A stretch of DNA of 64,000 nt from NCBI GenBank assembly GCA_964034945.1, contig OZ035962.1, positions 22,477,530 through 22,541,529 on the forward strand, given 5' to 3'. The translations under genes and the position numbers were made by a program. How positions within the stretch are numbered: the first letter of the stretch is position 1; every line of letters begins with the position of its first letter. The DNA is from Chrysopilus asiliformis. Taxonomy: Eukaryota; Arthropoda; Insecta; Diptera; Rhagionidae. Below the pieces are notes generated by a model. It was not told where the DNA came from. It did not search any database and saw only the letters and a program-made list of their open reading frames with translations. This document shows positions 1 to 10,113 of the stretch, one piece after another.

Positions 1-407
1 TTTTCGGGGAATCATAATTTTGTAGGTGTTGTGTTAATACAAAAAAAAGCTTTTGTTAAACTTGTGCATAAGCATTTAAGAATTTAGAGATAACGGTTCG
101 GTTGGTGTAGGAGATTATTGTTATTTCAACAGTACAGTATTTATAAAGTACAGTTGGATTCATATTTTAAAATCAAATCAATTCTAAAAGCATTCGCTAA
201 TAAACGTTCACTCAGATCACTGTTTTTTGTTTGTTTATTCCGTTCGCCTTTGCTTTCTTATCTGGAAATATTTATCATTTGTTCGAGAAGTTGGAATAAC
301 TAAAAATAGCACTAATAATCAGTTATTAGAAGAAGATTAACGTAATTTTAACACACTTCTAATTTTTAAGCCATACGAAAAAAAAGGTTTATATTTTATT
401 TTTAAAA

Positions 408-2015
408 ATGGCCAATTCACCACCGTTAACAAATCTTTACCAATCTGGAGCTGATTCTAGTGAGTAAATCGAAAATTGTATAAAAATGAGTTGTCTTTTG
501 TTTTTAATTAACAAAACCATCGATTAAGTAATTTAAACAAAAAGTTTCTTTCCTAGGATATCTTCATAAGAAATATTTTTTTCCTATCAATATTTTTTTT
601 TGTTTATTAGATTGTTATGGCGATGAAGGTGAGGATGACTTTGATATTACTTTTGTTTATGGTTGATACGAAACATCCTTTCATGTTGCCCAGTAATTAG
701 AAATTTATCAAAATTATTATTGTTGGCGTATAATATTATAATGTTTAGAACAAAACTTGGACTTGTCATTGGCACCAAGGGAGCAACTAAAAATCGTATC
801 GAAGTTGAAACAAAAACACAAATTTCTATCCCTAGACGTGGCTATAATGGTGACATCACCATCACTGGTAATATTTGTTTTAAAAAAATATAACGTATAA
901 GAAACTAAAAGTTTTAATTCTGCTTAAACTTCATTTGATTAATAAAAAATGTGCATTTGTAGGAGATATAAGAGAATCAGTGGCTGCTGCACGTAAAAAA
1001 ATCCAAGGGATAGTCTCTTCTTCAGATAAGAAAGTTCGTTTTACACATTTCGTTAGTACACGTTTTACTGAACCAGAGATCGTAAGGAATTTTCAAAAAT
1101 TTAAGGTAAGTTTATAACAAATCTCATTTAAGGAGTAATGCCATTCTAAAGATTTATTATAAGGAGCAATAAATACAAAATCTGTTTTAGAGCTTTTATT
1201 TTGCAAGATTTGAACTACAAAAAGAATGTTTCAAAAGAGGTTTCTTTTGATTAGCCCCAATGTCACCATTTTATAAAGACAAAAAAGATTTTTTTTACAA
1301 ACTTTGTGTTTTATTTACTACGCTATTATAAAAAATGTCAAAGTTACGTCGTGAGTTCAGGTCTCTAGAATGGCATGATCCCTTAAGTATAATACTGGAC
1401 AGATTTCAAATTTATTTTTGTTTAGGACTCAATTCTGTCTGGAACACCGATACCAGGTGTGAATGAAATAGTTTTCCAAATACCAGAGAAGATACATATA
1501 ACCATTACAGTGATGGTCTTAAAAGATGACGAAGATCGAACAAGGGCCGCCCAAGTTTTACAGGATTGTCAAGAAACTGTGATAAAGTAGCTTCAATAGA
1601 GGCTTTTTTTATTCAGACTAATTTTTTCTCTTGGGTTTTCAGGCCTTTTATTGAGAAATATGGCAAGCCCAAATTAACTCTTAAAGGGGTGGATATAATG
1701 AACAATAATCCATCTTCCGTTCGCACACTTTACGGAAAAGTCGAATCAGAGCAATTTCGACTAATGTACGATGAAATAAGGGATTATTTTACGAACAATG
1801 GATTCAAGCCGGACAGTAGTAAAATTCATGCTACTCTTATGAACACAAAATTTAATAAGGATAAGAAAAATGCAAGTTTCGACGCCCGATCTATAATCGA
1901 AAAGTATGGGGATTTCTTTTTCGGTGAACAAACTTTAAATGAAATTCAGTTAAATGATATGGGCACTGTTGGTCCTGATGGGTACTATGAAGCTACTGGA
2001 ATAATAAGATTTTGA
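408..2015 (+). CDS. ASCC1: ASCC1: activating signal cointegrator 1 complex subunit 1 (in-frame TGA)
   Basis: ASCC1 is a nuclear subunit of the ASC-1 (ASCC) complex, which acts in transcription coactivation, alkylation repair and ribosome quality control. I assemble six exons: 408-459, 611-692, 749-867, 963-1105, 1426-1586 and 1643-2015. All introns are GT-AG and phases match throughout, giving 930 nt (309 codons plus stop; the human protein is somewhat longer). A KH domain has its GxxG loop (GTKG) at residues 53-56. The C-terminal half is the AKAP7-like 2H phosphoesterase fold, with both HxT motifs visible: HIT at 156-158 and HAT at 248-250. The oddity is TGA at 664-666 (codon 36), inside exon 2. 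The same frame continues on both sides of it with ASCC1-like sequence (YETSFHVA follows), and no AG lies between the TGA and that sequence to let a splice skip it. A CGA or TGG codon mutated to TGA, a sequencing error or readthrough would explain it. The start is the first ATG that splices in frame. Family identity is certain; intactness is not. Confidence 0.88.
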
Positions 2016-2098
2016 AATAGTATTGTAGTTTTTTTATTATGAAAATGTATAAATGAGCAAAAAAAAATTATTTTGTTTTTCAATTTGTACAACCTTTA

Positions 2099-2442
2099 CC
2101 CCACGGCTCCATTAGACTTTTTTCCAGATTGTATTTAAATCCAATCACGAAAAAATCTAATGGAGACTCAAAAAATCTTGCATCATGATTTAAATCTCCG
2201 TACTGTCACGATTTTTTCGGCTGCTGAAAAGTAGGATTTTTTTTACATTTGTTCAGTCAAATTGGCTGATTTCTAGTTGGCTGCCCTGATTACCTCCTGG
2301 TTGACATTTCTAAGTACGCTATGGAGACACAATAAAAATGAAAAATCATGACTGAAAATGCCCACGCGCTGATTTTTTTATTTGCCAAAATATGGAGTGG
2401 GGGAAAAATCATGATTCTAAAAAGTCTAATGGAGTCGTGGGG
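2099..2442. mobile_element. 344-bp MITE, PIF/Harbinger style
   Basis: The ends are inverted repeats beginning CCCCACGGCTCCATTAGACT on the left, with the matching complement (GTCTAATGGAGTCGTGGGG) on the right. A 3-bp TTA lies directly outside each end (2096-2098 and 2443-2445). TTA/TAA target duplications are the signature of PIF/Harbinger. No coding sequence is seen inside, so it is non-autonomous. It sits just past the ASCC1 stop. Confidence 0.8.
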
Positions 2443-2499
2443 TTACCTAAGCAAATTTTATAAAATTTTACGAATATTTGCTCCTGCCTTTCACAATTG

Positions 2500-2730
2500 A
2501 TAACAAATTACAAAACAGGCAGGTTTGGTCCTGGAATCCTAGTGGAAATCCGTTAGCCGGATGTGATCAAAACGTCGGCTTTTTATTAAATACCGCTATT
2601 CCGTCTTTCGCGATTATCTTGAAAACGAACGGTTTTTCGGTAGTTCTGTGTATGAAATGAAAAATGGGGATTCCTACAATTTTGAATTTTGCCGTTGTCC
2701 GCTATCTTTTACCGTGATCGAGATATTACT
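2500..2730 (+). repeat. dispersed repeat, copy 1 (family W)
   Basis: This stretch is similar to the reverse complement of 27938-28390. Both contain the same ordered blocks: a conceptual VWSWN...NPL.G..QN.GFL segment, then a block around ACCGTGATCGAGATATT. The copies are diverged and the frames are not conserved over their full length, so I read it as an old non-coding repeat rather than a gene. Confidence 0.55.
2666..2675 (+). promoter_or_regulatory. Relish-type kappa-B-like motif
   Basis: GGGGATTCCT fits the insect Relish/NF-kappaB consensus GGGGATTYYT exactly. It is about 0.5 kb upstream of the small peptide gene's TATA box. The related repeat at 28.2 kb has a different sequence at this position. 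A 10-mer can match by chance and it lies inside a repeat, so function is unproven. Confidence 0.25.
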
Positions 2731-3157
2731 GATTCTGTAGAGAATTTCTTTGATAAGGTAAAGTTATAGGGTAAATTGTAAGAACGCCATGTGCATCAAA
2801 TATTTTAATTTCTGATGTAATATGTTTACAAAAAAAATCGATTGAACCTGTGATCTTCTAGTCTTTATGTATTCTTTGAAATGCGTAAATTAAAGATTCA
2901 ATTGATGACAGGAAATAGATTTGCGTAAGTAAAACATCAACTTTTTATCTCTATGACTTCAAATTTTATATCCTACCTCAAACCTCTTTAAACAGTTCAA
3001 ACGAATTACTCATTTGAATTACGATATTTGTACAAAAATAAATTAATTTGGTAACTACTTTTATTCCATATGTTGATTTGCGCAGACATTTTTTTGTACT
3101 TAACAACATATTTGTTCAGCTGAGTTTTAGTGTCTCAATTAATCGATGACTTGAATT

Positions 3158-3166
3158 TATATAAAG
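3158..3166 (+). promoter_or_regulatory. TATA box of the small peptide gene
   Basis: TATATAAAG lies about 30 nt before a likely start site near 3187-3191 and about 65 nt before the ATG at 3228. This spacing suits a short leader and a strongly inducible or tissue-specific insect promoter. Confidence 0.6.
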
Positions 3167-3227
3167 CGTGAAACACAATTTTTGCAGAGTGTAATACATC
3201 TTATTGTGTTCAATAGTCACATTCAAA

Positions 3228-3347
3228 ATGAAGAACTTTTTGGTTTATCTGTGCTTTGTATTAATTGTTGGAGTTGCAGTTTCAATGGCTGTTCCAGAGG
3301 CAAAAGCAGACCCAAATCCAACGTGGTGGCTACTCTCCGATTATTAA
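3228..3347 (+). CDS. secreted 39-aa prepropeptide with dipeptide pro-region
   Basis: I do not recognise this as a named gene. It is a single exon of 39 codons ending in two TAA stops. Residues 1-21 are a clear signal peptide: Lys at position 2, a hydrophobic core, and a signal-peptidase site after Ser-Met-Ala. Next comes VPEAKADPNP, five consecutive Xaa-Pro/Xaa-Ala dipeptides. That is the stepwise dipeptidyl-aminopeptidase pro-region known from promelittin, cecropins and several fly immune peptides. Removing it leaves TWWLLSDY, which has two Trp and no Cys. A TATA box at 3158-3166 and an AATAAA about 60 nt past the stop frame it as an independent gene between ASCC1 and TAF6, on the same strand as both. 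It could be an immune effector, a signalling peptide or a seminal or venom-like peptide; nothing here decides which. Signal peptide and pro-region are read from the sequence; the processing and role are inference. Confidence 0.68.
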   Translation: MKNFLVYLCFVLIVGVAVSMAVPEAKADPNPTWWLLSDY

Positions 3348-3403
3348 TAATATTTCTTATTTCGTACAAAAAAGTATATTGTATAAAATGTTCGATAAAT
3401 TAG

Positions 3404-3409
3404 AATAAA
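3404..3409 (+). terminator. poly(A) signal of the peptide gene
   Basis: AATAAA lies 57 nt after the stop codon, followed by a T-rich stretch. Confidence 0.5.
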
Positions 3410-4508
3410 ATTTTTATTATGGTTGTTTGTTAGAATAAATGAAATCGTTAAATTAATACATTGCATTTTATTTTCGATGAACAATAGTTTATTTTCAAGA
3501 ATTTTCTTTTAAATTAGTAACTGAAAAATGAAATTTTTTGATTATAAAATTTTTGTAGCCTTGAAATAACTCTTCAATCTAATTTTTATGCCAGTTGTTT
3601 AACTAAAAGGTCTGTTACTTTTTCTTTGGTGCAAACAATAGTTTTTCGGTTAATTAGCACAAATATGGTCAATCAGAAACGTCTATTGGATATTTTTTGT
3701 TTGTTCAATAAATAGTGCGTTACTGTAATAGAGTTTCTCAACCAAAAACAACTTTTTAACAAATAGCTGCGCACAAAATTTAAAGATAGCATGACGTGGA
3801 CACATTTTAGTTACTAATATAATTTTTTTTTCTATTCCGTTTTGTCCGTGACTTATCTATTAACCCTTTTCCCTTCGCCTTGTTCAAAAATTGTCATTAA
3901 AAAAAGAAATGTCATTAAATATCTTCTTATTGTCATTAAGAAGACACGGCCTTTAGAATAAATAAACATTATTATTAAAATATTACAAATAATTGGAAAA
4001 ATTGCATCAAAAAATAAAGTTTAGGTTTTTTTAATATGTTTTGAATATTTGGTATTTACTTTTTGAAAACCTCTACACAGTTTACTGTTGAACCAATTAA
4101 ATTGACAATTTTCTTCATTATTTGGTTTTCCACAAATTTCGTGTTAGAAATATTATTTTCTTGAAATTACTAAAGAAAATCCCATTGTATTTCCGGTTCA
4201 ATTCAAAAGCGGCGCGCTTTTGTTTTACAACCTTATTCAAATCAAATTAAATAAAATTTTTCAAACCATCTAATTTTTTCACGCTTCAACCTGGATACGC
4301 AAAACAGAATTTCGAACTATATGCCCTCCACACACGGTCTAATTATACTGTTATGATTCGTGCCAGAACCAACAACAACTCAGCTGAATACGAATGCGAT
4401 ACAGAAAGAGAAGAAGTCAGAATGTCAAAACGAAGTGATTAGGGTGGAATAAGAAAATCTGAAATATTGTGTTTACTACAAAGAAAATAATAAGAGATAA
4501 CGCGAAAT
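3410..4508. other. intergenic DNA before TAF6
   Basis: AT-rich sequence with no exon or clear repeat that I can support. The last 150-200 bases, which are less AT-rich, presumably hold the TAF6 promoter and leader. I see no convincing TATA box there. Confidence 0.5.
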
Positions 4509-7500
4509 ATGGGCGACCCGGACATGTTGTATGGAACGACGCTATCGGTGGAGTCCATGAAAGTGATTGGCGAGAGTATTGGTGTCGGAAGTCTGCCAGA
4601 CGACGCTGCAAAGGAACTAGCCGAAGATGTCTCCTTTAAACTCAAGCAAATCGTACAGGACGCCGCAAAATTCATGCACCATGCGAAACGGGAAAAGCTG
4701 AACATTAGCGACATCGATCACGCCTTGAAAGTGCGAAATATAGAGCCACAGTACGGGTTTACATCGAACGATTTTATCCCATTCCGATTTGCATCTGGTG
4801 GAGGCCGGGAGCTCCACTTTATCGAAGAGAAGGAGATCGAATTGGCAGATATTCTCCAAGCACCTTCCCCCAAAATTCCCCTGGAAGTCACATTGCGAGC
4901 TCACTGGCTTTGTGTAGACGGAATCCAGCCAACAGTTCCAGAAAATCCTCCGCCACTGTCAAAGGAGGCTCAAGCTCTCGATTCTGTAAACCCGGTCGTG
5001 AAACTAGAGCAGGGTATGACCAAGGATGCGGCTGGAAAACCAGCTACTGGAAAACTTCACAAACTAAAGAATGTTGAGACGGTGCACGTGAAACAATTAG
5101 CAACCCATGAACTGTCCGTGGAACAACAATTGTACTACAAAGAGATCACGGAAGCTTGTGTTGGGTCCGATGAGTCCAGGAGGGGCGAAGCACTTCAGGT
5201 ATGATGTTTTACTTATGAGAAATATTAGCAAATGCTCACTACTTATTTGTAGTCCTTAGCAACGGATCCTGGTCTGCACGAGATGCTCCCTAGGATGTGC
5301 ACTTTTATTGCAGAAGGGGTCAAAGTCAATGTCGTACAGAATAACCTCGCGCTTCTGATTTATCTGATGAGAATGGTTAGAGCGCTGCTAGACAATTCTG
5401 CATTGTATCTCGAGAAATACGTAAGAATGACCTGAGCATGTGATAAAAATCTAAACCTCTTTAATTTTTAGTTACACGAATTGATTCCCTCGGTGTCCAC
5501 CTGCATTGTGTCGAAACAACTTTGCATGAGACCAGAATTAGACAATCATTGGGCGCTTAGAGATTTTGCGGCTCGTTTAATGGCACAAATGTGCAAAAAT
5601 TTCAACACATCAACGAACAATCTGCAAACTCGTGTCACAAGGTAAATATTTTTACAACTACTAGCATATTTGGAAAACTGACTTCAAATATTTCTTGCAG
5701 AATTTTCAGTACTGCACTGCAGAATGAGAAAACTCACCTATCTTCGCTTTATGGAGCGATAGCGGGACTCTCGGAACTTGGCGGGGAAGTGATTAAAGTG
5801 TTTATTATTCCACGACTGAAGTTCATATCAGAAAGAATCGAAACACATCTTCAGGGAACCACAATGAGCAACACGGATAAAATTGCTGCAGGACACATTC
5901 GAGCCATGTTACAAAAATGTTGCGCTCCAGTGCTGAAAACCATGCGAAATCCCCCAGATATTGTCGATGAGTACAAGTACTGCTGAAAATTTCTTTTAAA
6001 AAATCATTTTCCTAATTTTAATCCAACTTCTAGACGTGATTATGGGTTTTTAGGTCCAACTCTCCATCAGGCAGTGGTGAAAGCTCGCAATGCACCTCCA
6101 ACAGCCACGACAACAACACAAAATAGTAGTGGCAGTAATTCCGTGTCGATTGTGAATTCGCCGATTCCATCAGCCTCTGGAACTGTGACCACAATTAGTC
6201 GAACGCAGGGCCCCCAAGTCACCCCGAGAATTGGAAATATGTAATTTCTATTTTTAATGCATTCAATTTATTTGTTTGTGCCGTATTTAGTCAGTCACTT
6301 AGACAAGTTTCTGTTTAGGGCCAATTATTTCGATTGACTGTAATCCCAACATTCTGAGGACTGACAACTTTTCCGCCCAACTTATCTGTAATTCCTGGTA
6401 TGTTCAATTTCTTAATAACAAAAAAAAATGTAGAAGATTTTTGAAAGAATTTGTATTTAATTTGTGTTGAAGTTGAGTTTAGGCACAAACTCGTGTCGCT
6501 GGTGAGTGTTGGGTTGATTGTTTTTGGTCCTCAAAGTGTTTAGAAAAGTGGTATAATTTCGTTATCTGAAAATGATTTTTAAATGCCTTACGTCGAATTA
6601 TTATTATTTTAAAATTGTAGTTTTTTTAGTGAATTTCTTCCTCATGAACGCAAATTTTTTTATTTAATATTTTTTAGTAGATTAGAAAGGTTTTTGGAGT
6701 TTACTTTTGAAAAAAATATGACGATAACTTTCGTAACTTTGATATTTTCCAGTCAAACACAAAATATTGGTCCCACCATTCAACGTTCTGTCCAGCAAAC
6801 TCAAAGCAGTCAACAACAAAAATTTGTGATTGTTACCCAGAGACCATCAACACCTCAAACAGGTAAGAAAAAATATTCCATGCAATGAGAATTCACTAAA
6901 AATGTTGAAATTTTTCTTAGGCCTCCTGCAGCAGAGTTCATCGCCACAGAACGGAAGTGGCGTGACTAAATTTCATCCAAATCCAATTCAGGTTTGTATA
7001 AAATTCACTACAATAATTTATAAACAAATCAAATACAATAAATTCAGTAACAGTAAATCAGGAACCAAAACCAAAGACCAGAAATTCAATTCACTTTTGA
7101 ACCAAAACTGAACCTGACTCCGAAAACTTTTGGTTTGCCTTTTTGTTACTAACCATCCGTTTATTAGTTGTGCTCTTTTTCAGAAGATATTTTAAGATAT
7201 TAATATAATTGCAATTTCCCTGTTCAGTGCTACGACTTTTCCTTGCGCTATGGATATACTAAGAGCCGAAGATAGCTGTATATTAGAAAGAAAAGACCCT
7301 TCCAAATCATATTATGTGTTATTTTACATTTTTCGCACAACCTTCATTGTATTTTGTACTTTTGAGATATTTAAAAGAATTTTTCTGATCACAAAAGCCT
7401 AATTTTAGCGGAAGGGTCATTATTTGGGACCAATAAGGAATGAGAATCACGTGTTTAGAACTCGGACTCAAAAATTGTGTTTGCCTGTGTGATTCGGAGT

Positions 7501-9092
7501 GTTCTAAGTGCCATACCAAAGAAGTTACAAAATCTGTTGTTTTGTTACTATTTACTGGATTATTTTTTGATTTCCGCATGTCCGTCCCTCTGTCTGTCCG
7601 TCCGTGATCACCATAACTTTCGAAAAGATCGAGCTAGAGACTTGAAATTTGGTACAGTTACGTTTTTCGTAAATGGCTAGGCCACAGTATACAGTAAACA
7701 AACTCGAAAATAACCCAATTTAACATGTAAGAGTAAAGAAAACACACCATATTCATAGGCAGAAAACACGAGAGCAAACAGCACAGCCATATATGCGTGT
7801 AACCGAAAATTTGTAAACAAAAGCGACACAGCTGATCGGTATCTTTTGCATTTCGCAATGTGTTTTGCGCGAAATTTAGTCGACATAAAGATAAAATACT
7901 AAATCAAATATCAGCGGAATACACGAAATAGTATGGAAAAATACTAAATTATAAACTTTCTGTTTAAATCACTCACTTCATTTCACAGGAAATTGAGAAA
8001 AATAATGAAACCGAAATCCACCCGACTCGTTTCCCATCAAATCAGAGCAACTGAAAGAAACAATTGCAAACCGCATTGCCAAATCTGATTGATTTTATGT
8101 TTCAGAGGAGGGAATTTTAAAAATTGAGATCTGTTTTGACCACCATTTCTTATAAAGGTACAAACATTCTACATTTTAGGTTGAAAATTTGGATAGAAAA
8201 TTTAAATTGCCAGGATATAGTAGAAAAGCAATTGATATCCAATCTTCGGGTCTGTTAAAAACATTTTACAAACGACGTTATGCTAATTTCAAAGCAACAA
8301 CGACATTTGAAAAAAGCTAGTACCAGTATTGACTGAATTTCTAGTTTTCCATATTCAAGCGAACATAATATATAACTCATGTTAGAACTGTATTTAATTT
8401 CGAAGAATAAAATATTTTTCTCATCTAGCTCATCTGGTAACGTCGTTGCATCTCTCATGTTTGACAGTATATTTCTTTCTCTGTTTCACTTTTATTAGAT
8501 TCCTTTGTGGTCATATTGCTTGTTCATTCTTTGTACCCCAATAATTTGAGATTTTTCTAACCAATTAGAATGCCTAGATTTAGGTTTTTTTGGGTTATTC
8601 GTTTTCGGTTACACAGGTTATTTTCACATTTTATGTATGAAGTTTGTTTACTGTATACTGTGGCTAGGCTAAGTTCTTGAATTAGCAAAATTTGACCACT
8701 GTTTCCCCTCCCCCCGTCCCATAAAAATGTAATACTCGAAAACTGTGCATCGTATCGAAAAATTTATAAACATGAAATGTGTTTAGAATATGATTTTACA
8801 TAACCGTTCCATACATCAAAATCCAATCAGACCACTCCTTTCTCGCTTTCCTATGCAAATGGATTTTTTTAAATAATCATTTTGTCTGTCATCATATAGA
8901 GTATTTGACAATTGGCCATTGGCAATTGAAGCTTTTTTTTATTGACATTATTACCTATTTAAATATGAATTATTTTTAATTTTTTTTATCTTTTTCATAC
9001 AGCATGTGACACTGGGAAAGTCTTTCGGTGGATCAAATTCTGGTGATCAACAACAGCCACCCGAATTAGACGATCTATCACATTTAGAATAA
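4509..9092 (+). CDS. TAF6: TAF6: transcription initiation factor TFIID subunit 6
   Basis: TAF6 is a core TFIID subunit (also in SAGA-type complexes in many animals) that pairs with TAF9 through a histone fold. Eight exons join with consistent phases: 4509-5198, 5253-5420, 5472-5641, 5701-5976, 6034-6240, 6753-6862, 6921-6991 and 9003-9092. They give 1782 nt, or 593 aa, close to the fly protein's length. The H4-like histone fold covers about residues 7-75 ([19 protein letters not shown] and the [13 protein letters not shown] region). A linker follows, then the conserved TAF6 C-terminal HEAT-repeat domain, roughly residues 200-440 across exons 1-5 and ending near [18 protein letters not shown]. 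The tail is low-complexity, rich in Gln, Ser and Thr, and ends acidic (ELDDLSHLE). The ATG is the first in frame and sits directly before the conserved [14 protein letters not shown] block. The last intron (2.0 kb) is enlarged by nested repeats. The gene is convergent with the downstream glucuronyltransferase. Identity is secure; the tail exons rest on splice-site logic and phase. Confidence 0.95.
7560..8890 (+). repeat. old family-A repeat copy, split by an insertion
   Basis: The pieces 7575-7681 and 8664-8890, in the last TAF6 intron, match the same family as the copies at 21.5, 28.5 and 39.6 kb. They share the TGTCCGTC-type tract, the GAGCTAGAGACTTGAAAT block, the CGTTTTTCGTAAA block and the later CATACATCAAAATCCAAT block. 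The copy is more diverged than the others and its 5' end is missing. Confidence 0.6.
7682..8663. mobile_element. 982-bp TIR element inserted in the family-A copy
   Basis: The terminal inverted repeats match perfectly over 23 bp, beginning CCACAGTATACAGTAAACAA. The bases CTAGG lie next to both ends, consistent with a 5-bp target duplication (or TAG if the TIR is read one base longer). Removing the element restores a continuous family-A repeat. No transposase is visible inside, so it is non-autonomous. The superfamily is undetermined. Confidence 0.8.
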
Positions 9093-9228
9093 AAATATAA
9101 ATTAAGTAATTATAATTTAGGCATTCGTAGCGTCCAAAAGAGCAACCAAACTTTAAACGCAAAAATTTGTATATCTAGATTAACATTGAAATTAAAAAAT
9201 ACCCCATTTAAATGGGACCCATTGTAAA

Positions 9229-9234
9229 AATAAA
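9229..9234 (+). terminator. likely TAF6 poly(A) signal
   Basis: AATAAA lies about 140 nt after the TAF6 stop, with a second AATAAA near 9266. Confidence 0.45.
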
Positions 9235-9269
9235 TGAAAATTTACAATATTTTCTTTAAACCGCAAAAT

Positions 9270-10113
9270 AAAACAAAAATTTCGTTAAATGATTGAATGT
9301 TTTTTTTATTGTTAAATGTAACATATTTCGTTGAGGTCCTTAAGGACTAGAATAATTCAATTTTTACAAAAGCTAAAACTATTCAGATGAGATTTCAAAA
9401 TCAACATCTGTATTAACTTTTTTTTATTATCAATTCAAATAATAGGTTTTTTTTATACAACAGAATTATTTTTTTTTAATTTTAAATTTCTTTTAGTTTC
9501 TATAGTTTAACCCTATGATTTATTGATTCATTCAATATTTCAATTATTTAATAATACGAGTAATAAAAAAAATTAGTTTTTGAAACTAGCCTAAAGAGGG
9601 ACTTAGATATTAATTCGCTTTCCTATCTATCTACATTAAATTTTATAATATTTTCTATCTTTAGTTTCTATCATTTTGTTTCTTCAAATTTTTCCAATTT
9701 GCTTATCGTTTGTTTTTGTCTTTTAATCCATTTACAATTTATCGCTTCGGTTTTTCTTTCTCCTTCTCACATTATGGGCCTTTGTTTAAGTACAACTTTT
9801 TAGATACAAATCAATTAACAACGGGAAAACGGAATTTTTTAAATTTTTATTCTATTCTTCTTAATCATTTGTTGCAGTTTCAATTACTTGCATCCATCTG
9901 TTTATTTTTTTCCTATTTACTTTTTTATAAAAATATATAAATGTAGTAGCACCTATGGAGTTTTTTTAAACATTTTATTTTGTTTTTTTTTTTTTTTTTT
10001 TTTGTAATAACTTCAAACTGCTTGAGTTTAAATAATGATTAAAAATATTGCAATAGTAATTTTTTCGGTCAACCTCAAAAAGAAATGAATACTGGCGGAA
10101 GATGCGAGAGTTT
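9270..10113. other. convergent intergenic region
   Basis: Very AT-rich sequence between the TAF6 and glucuronyltransferase 3' ends. It includes a long T run near 9990. A minus-strand AATAAA at 9979-9974, about 135 nt past the glucuronyltransferase stop, may be its poly(A) signal. Confidence 0.45.
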
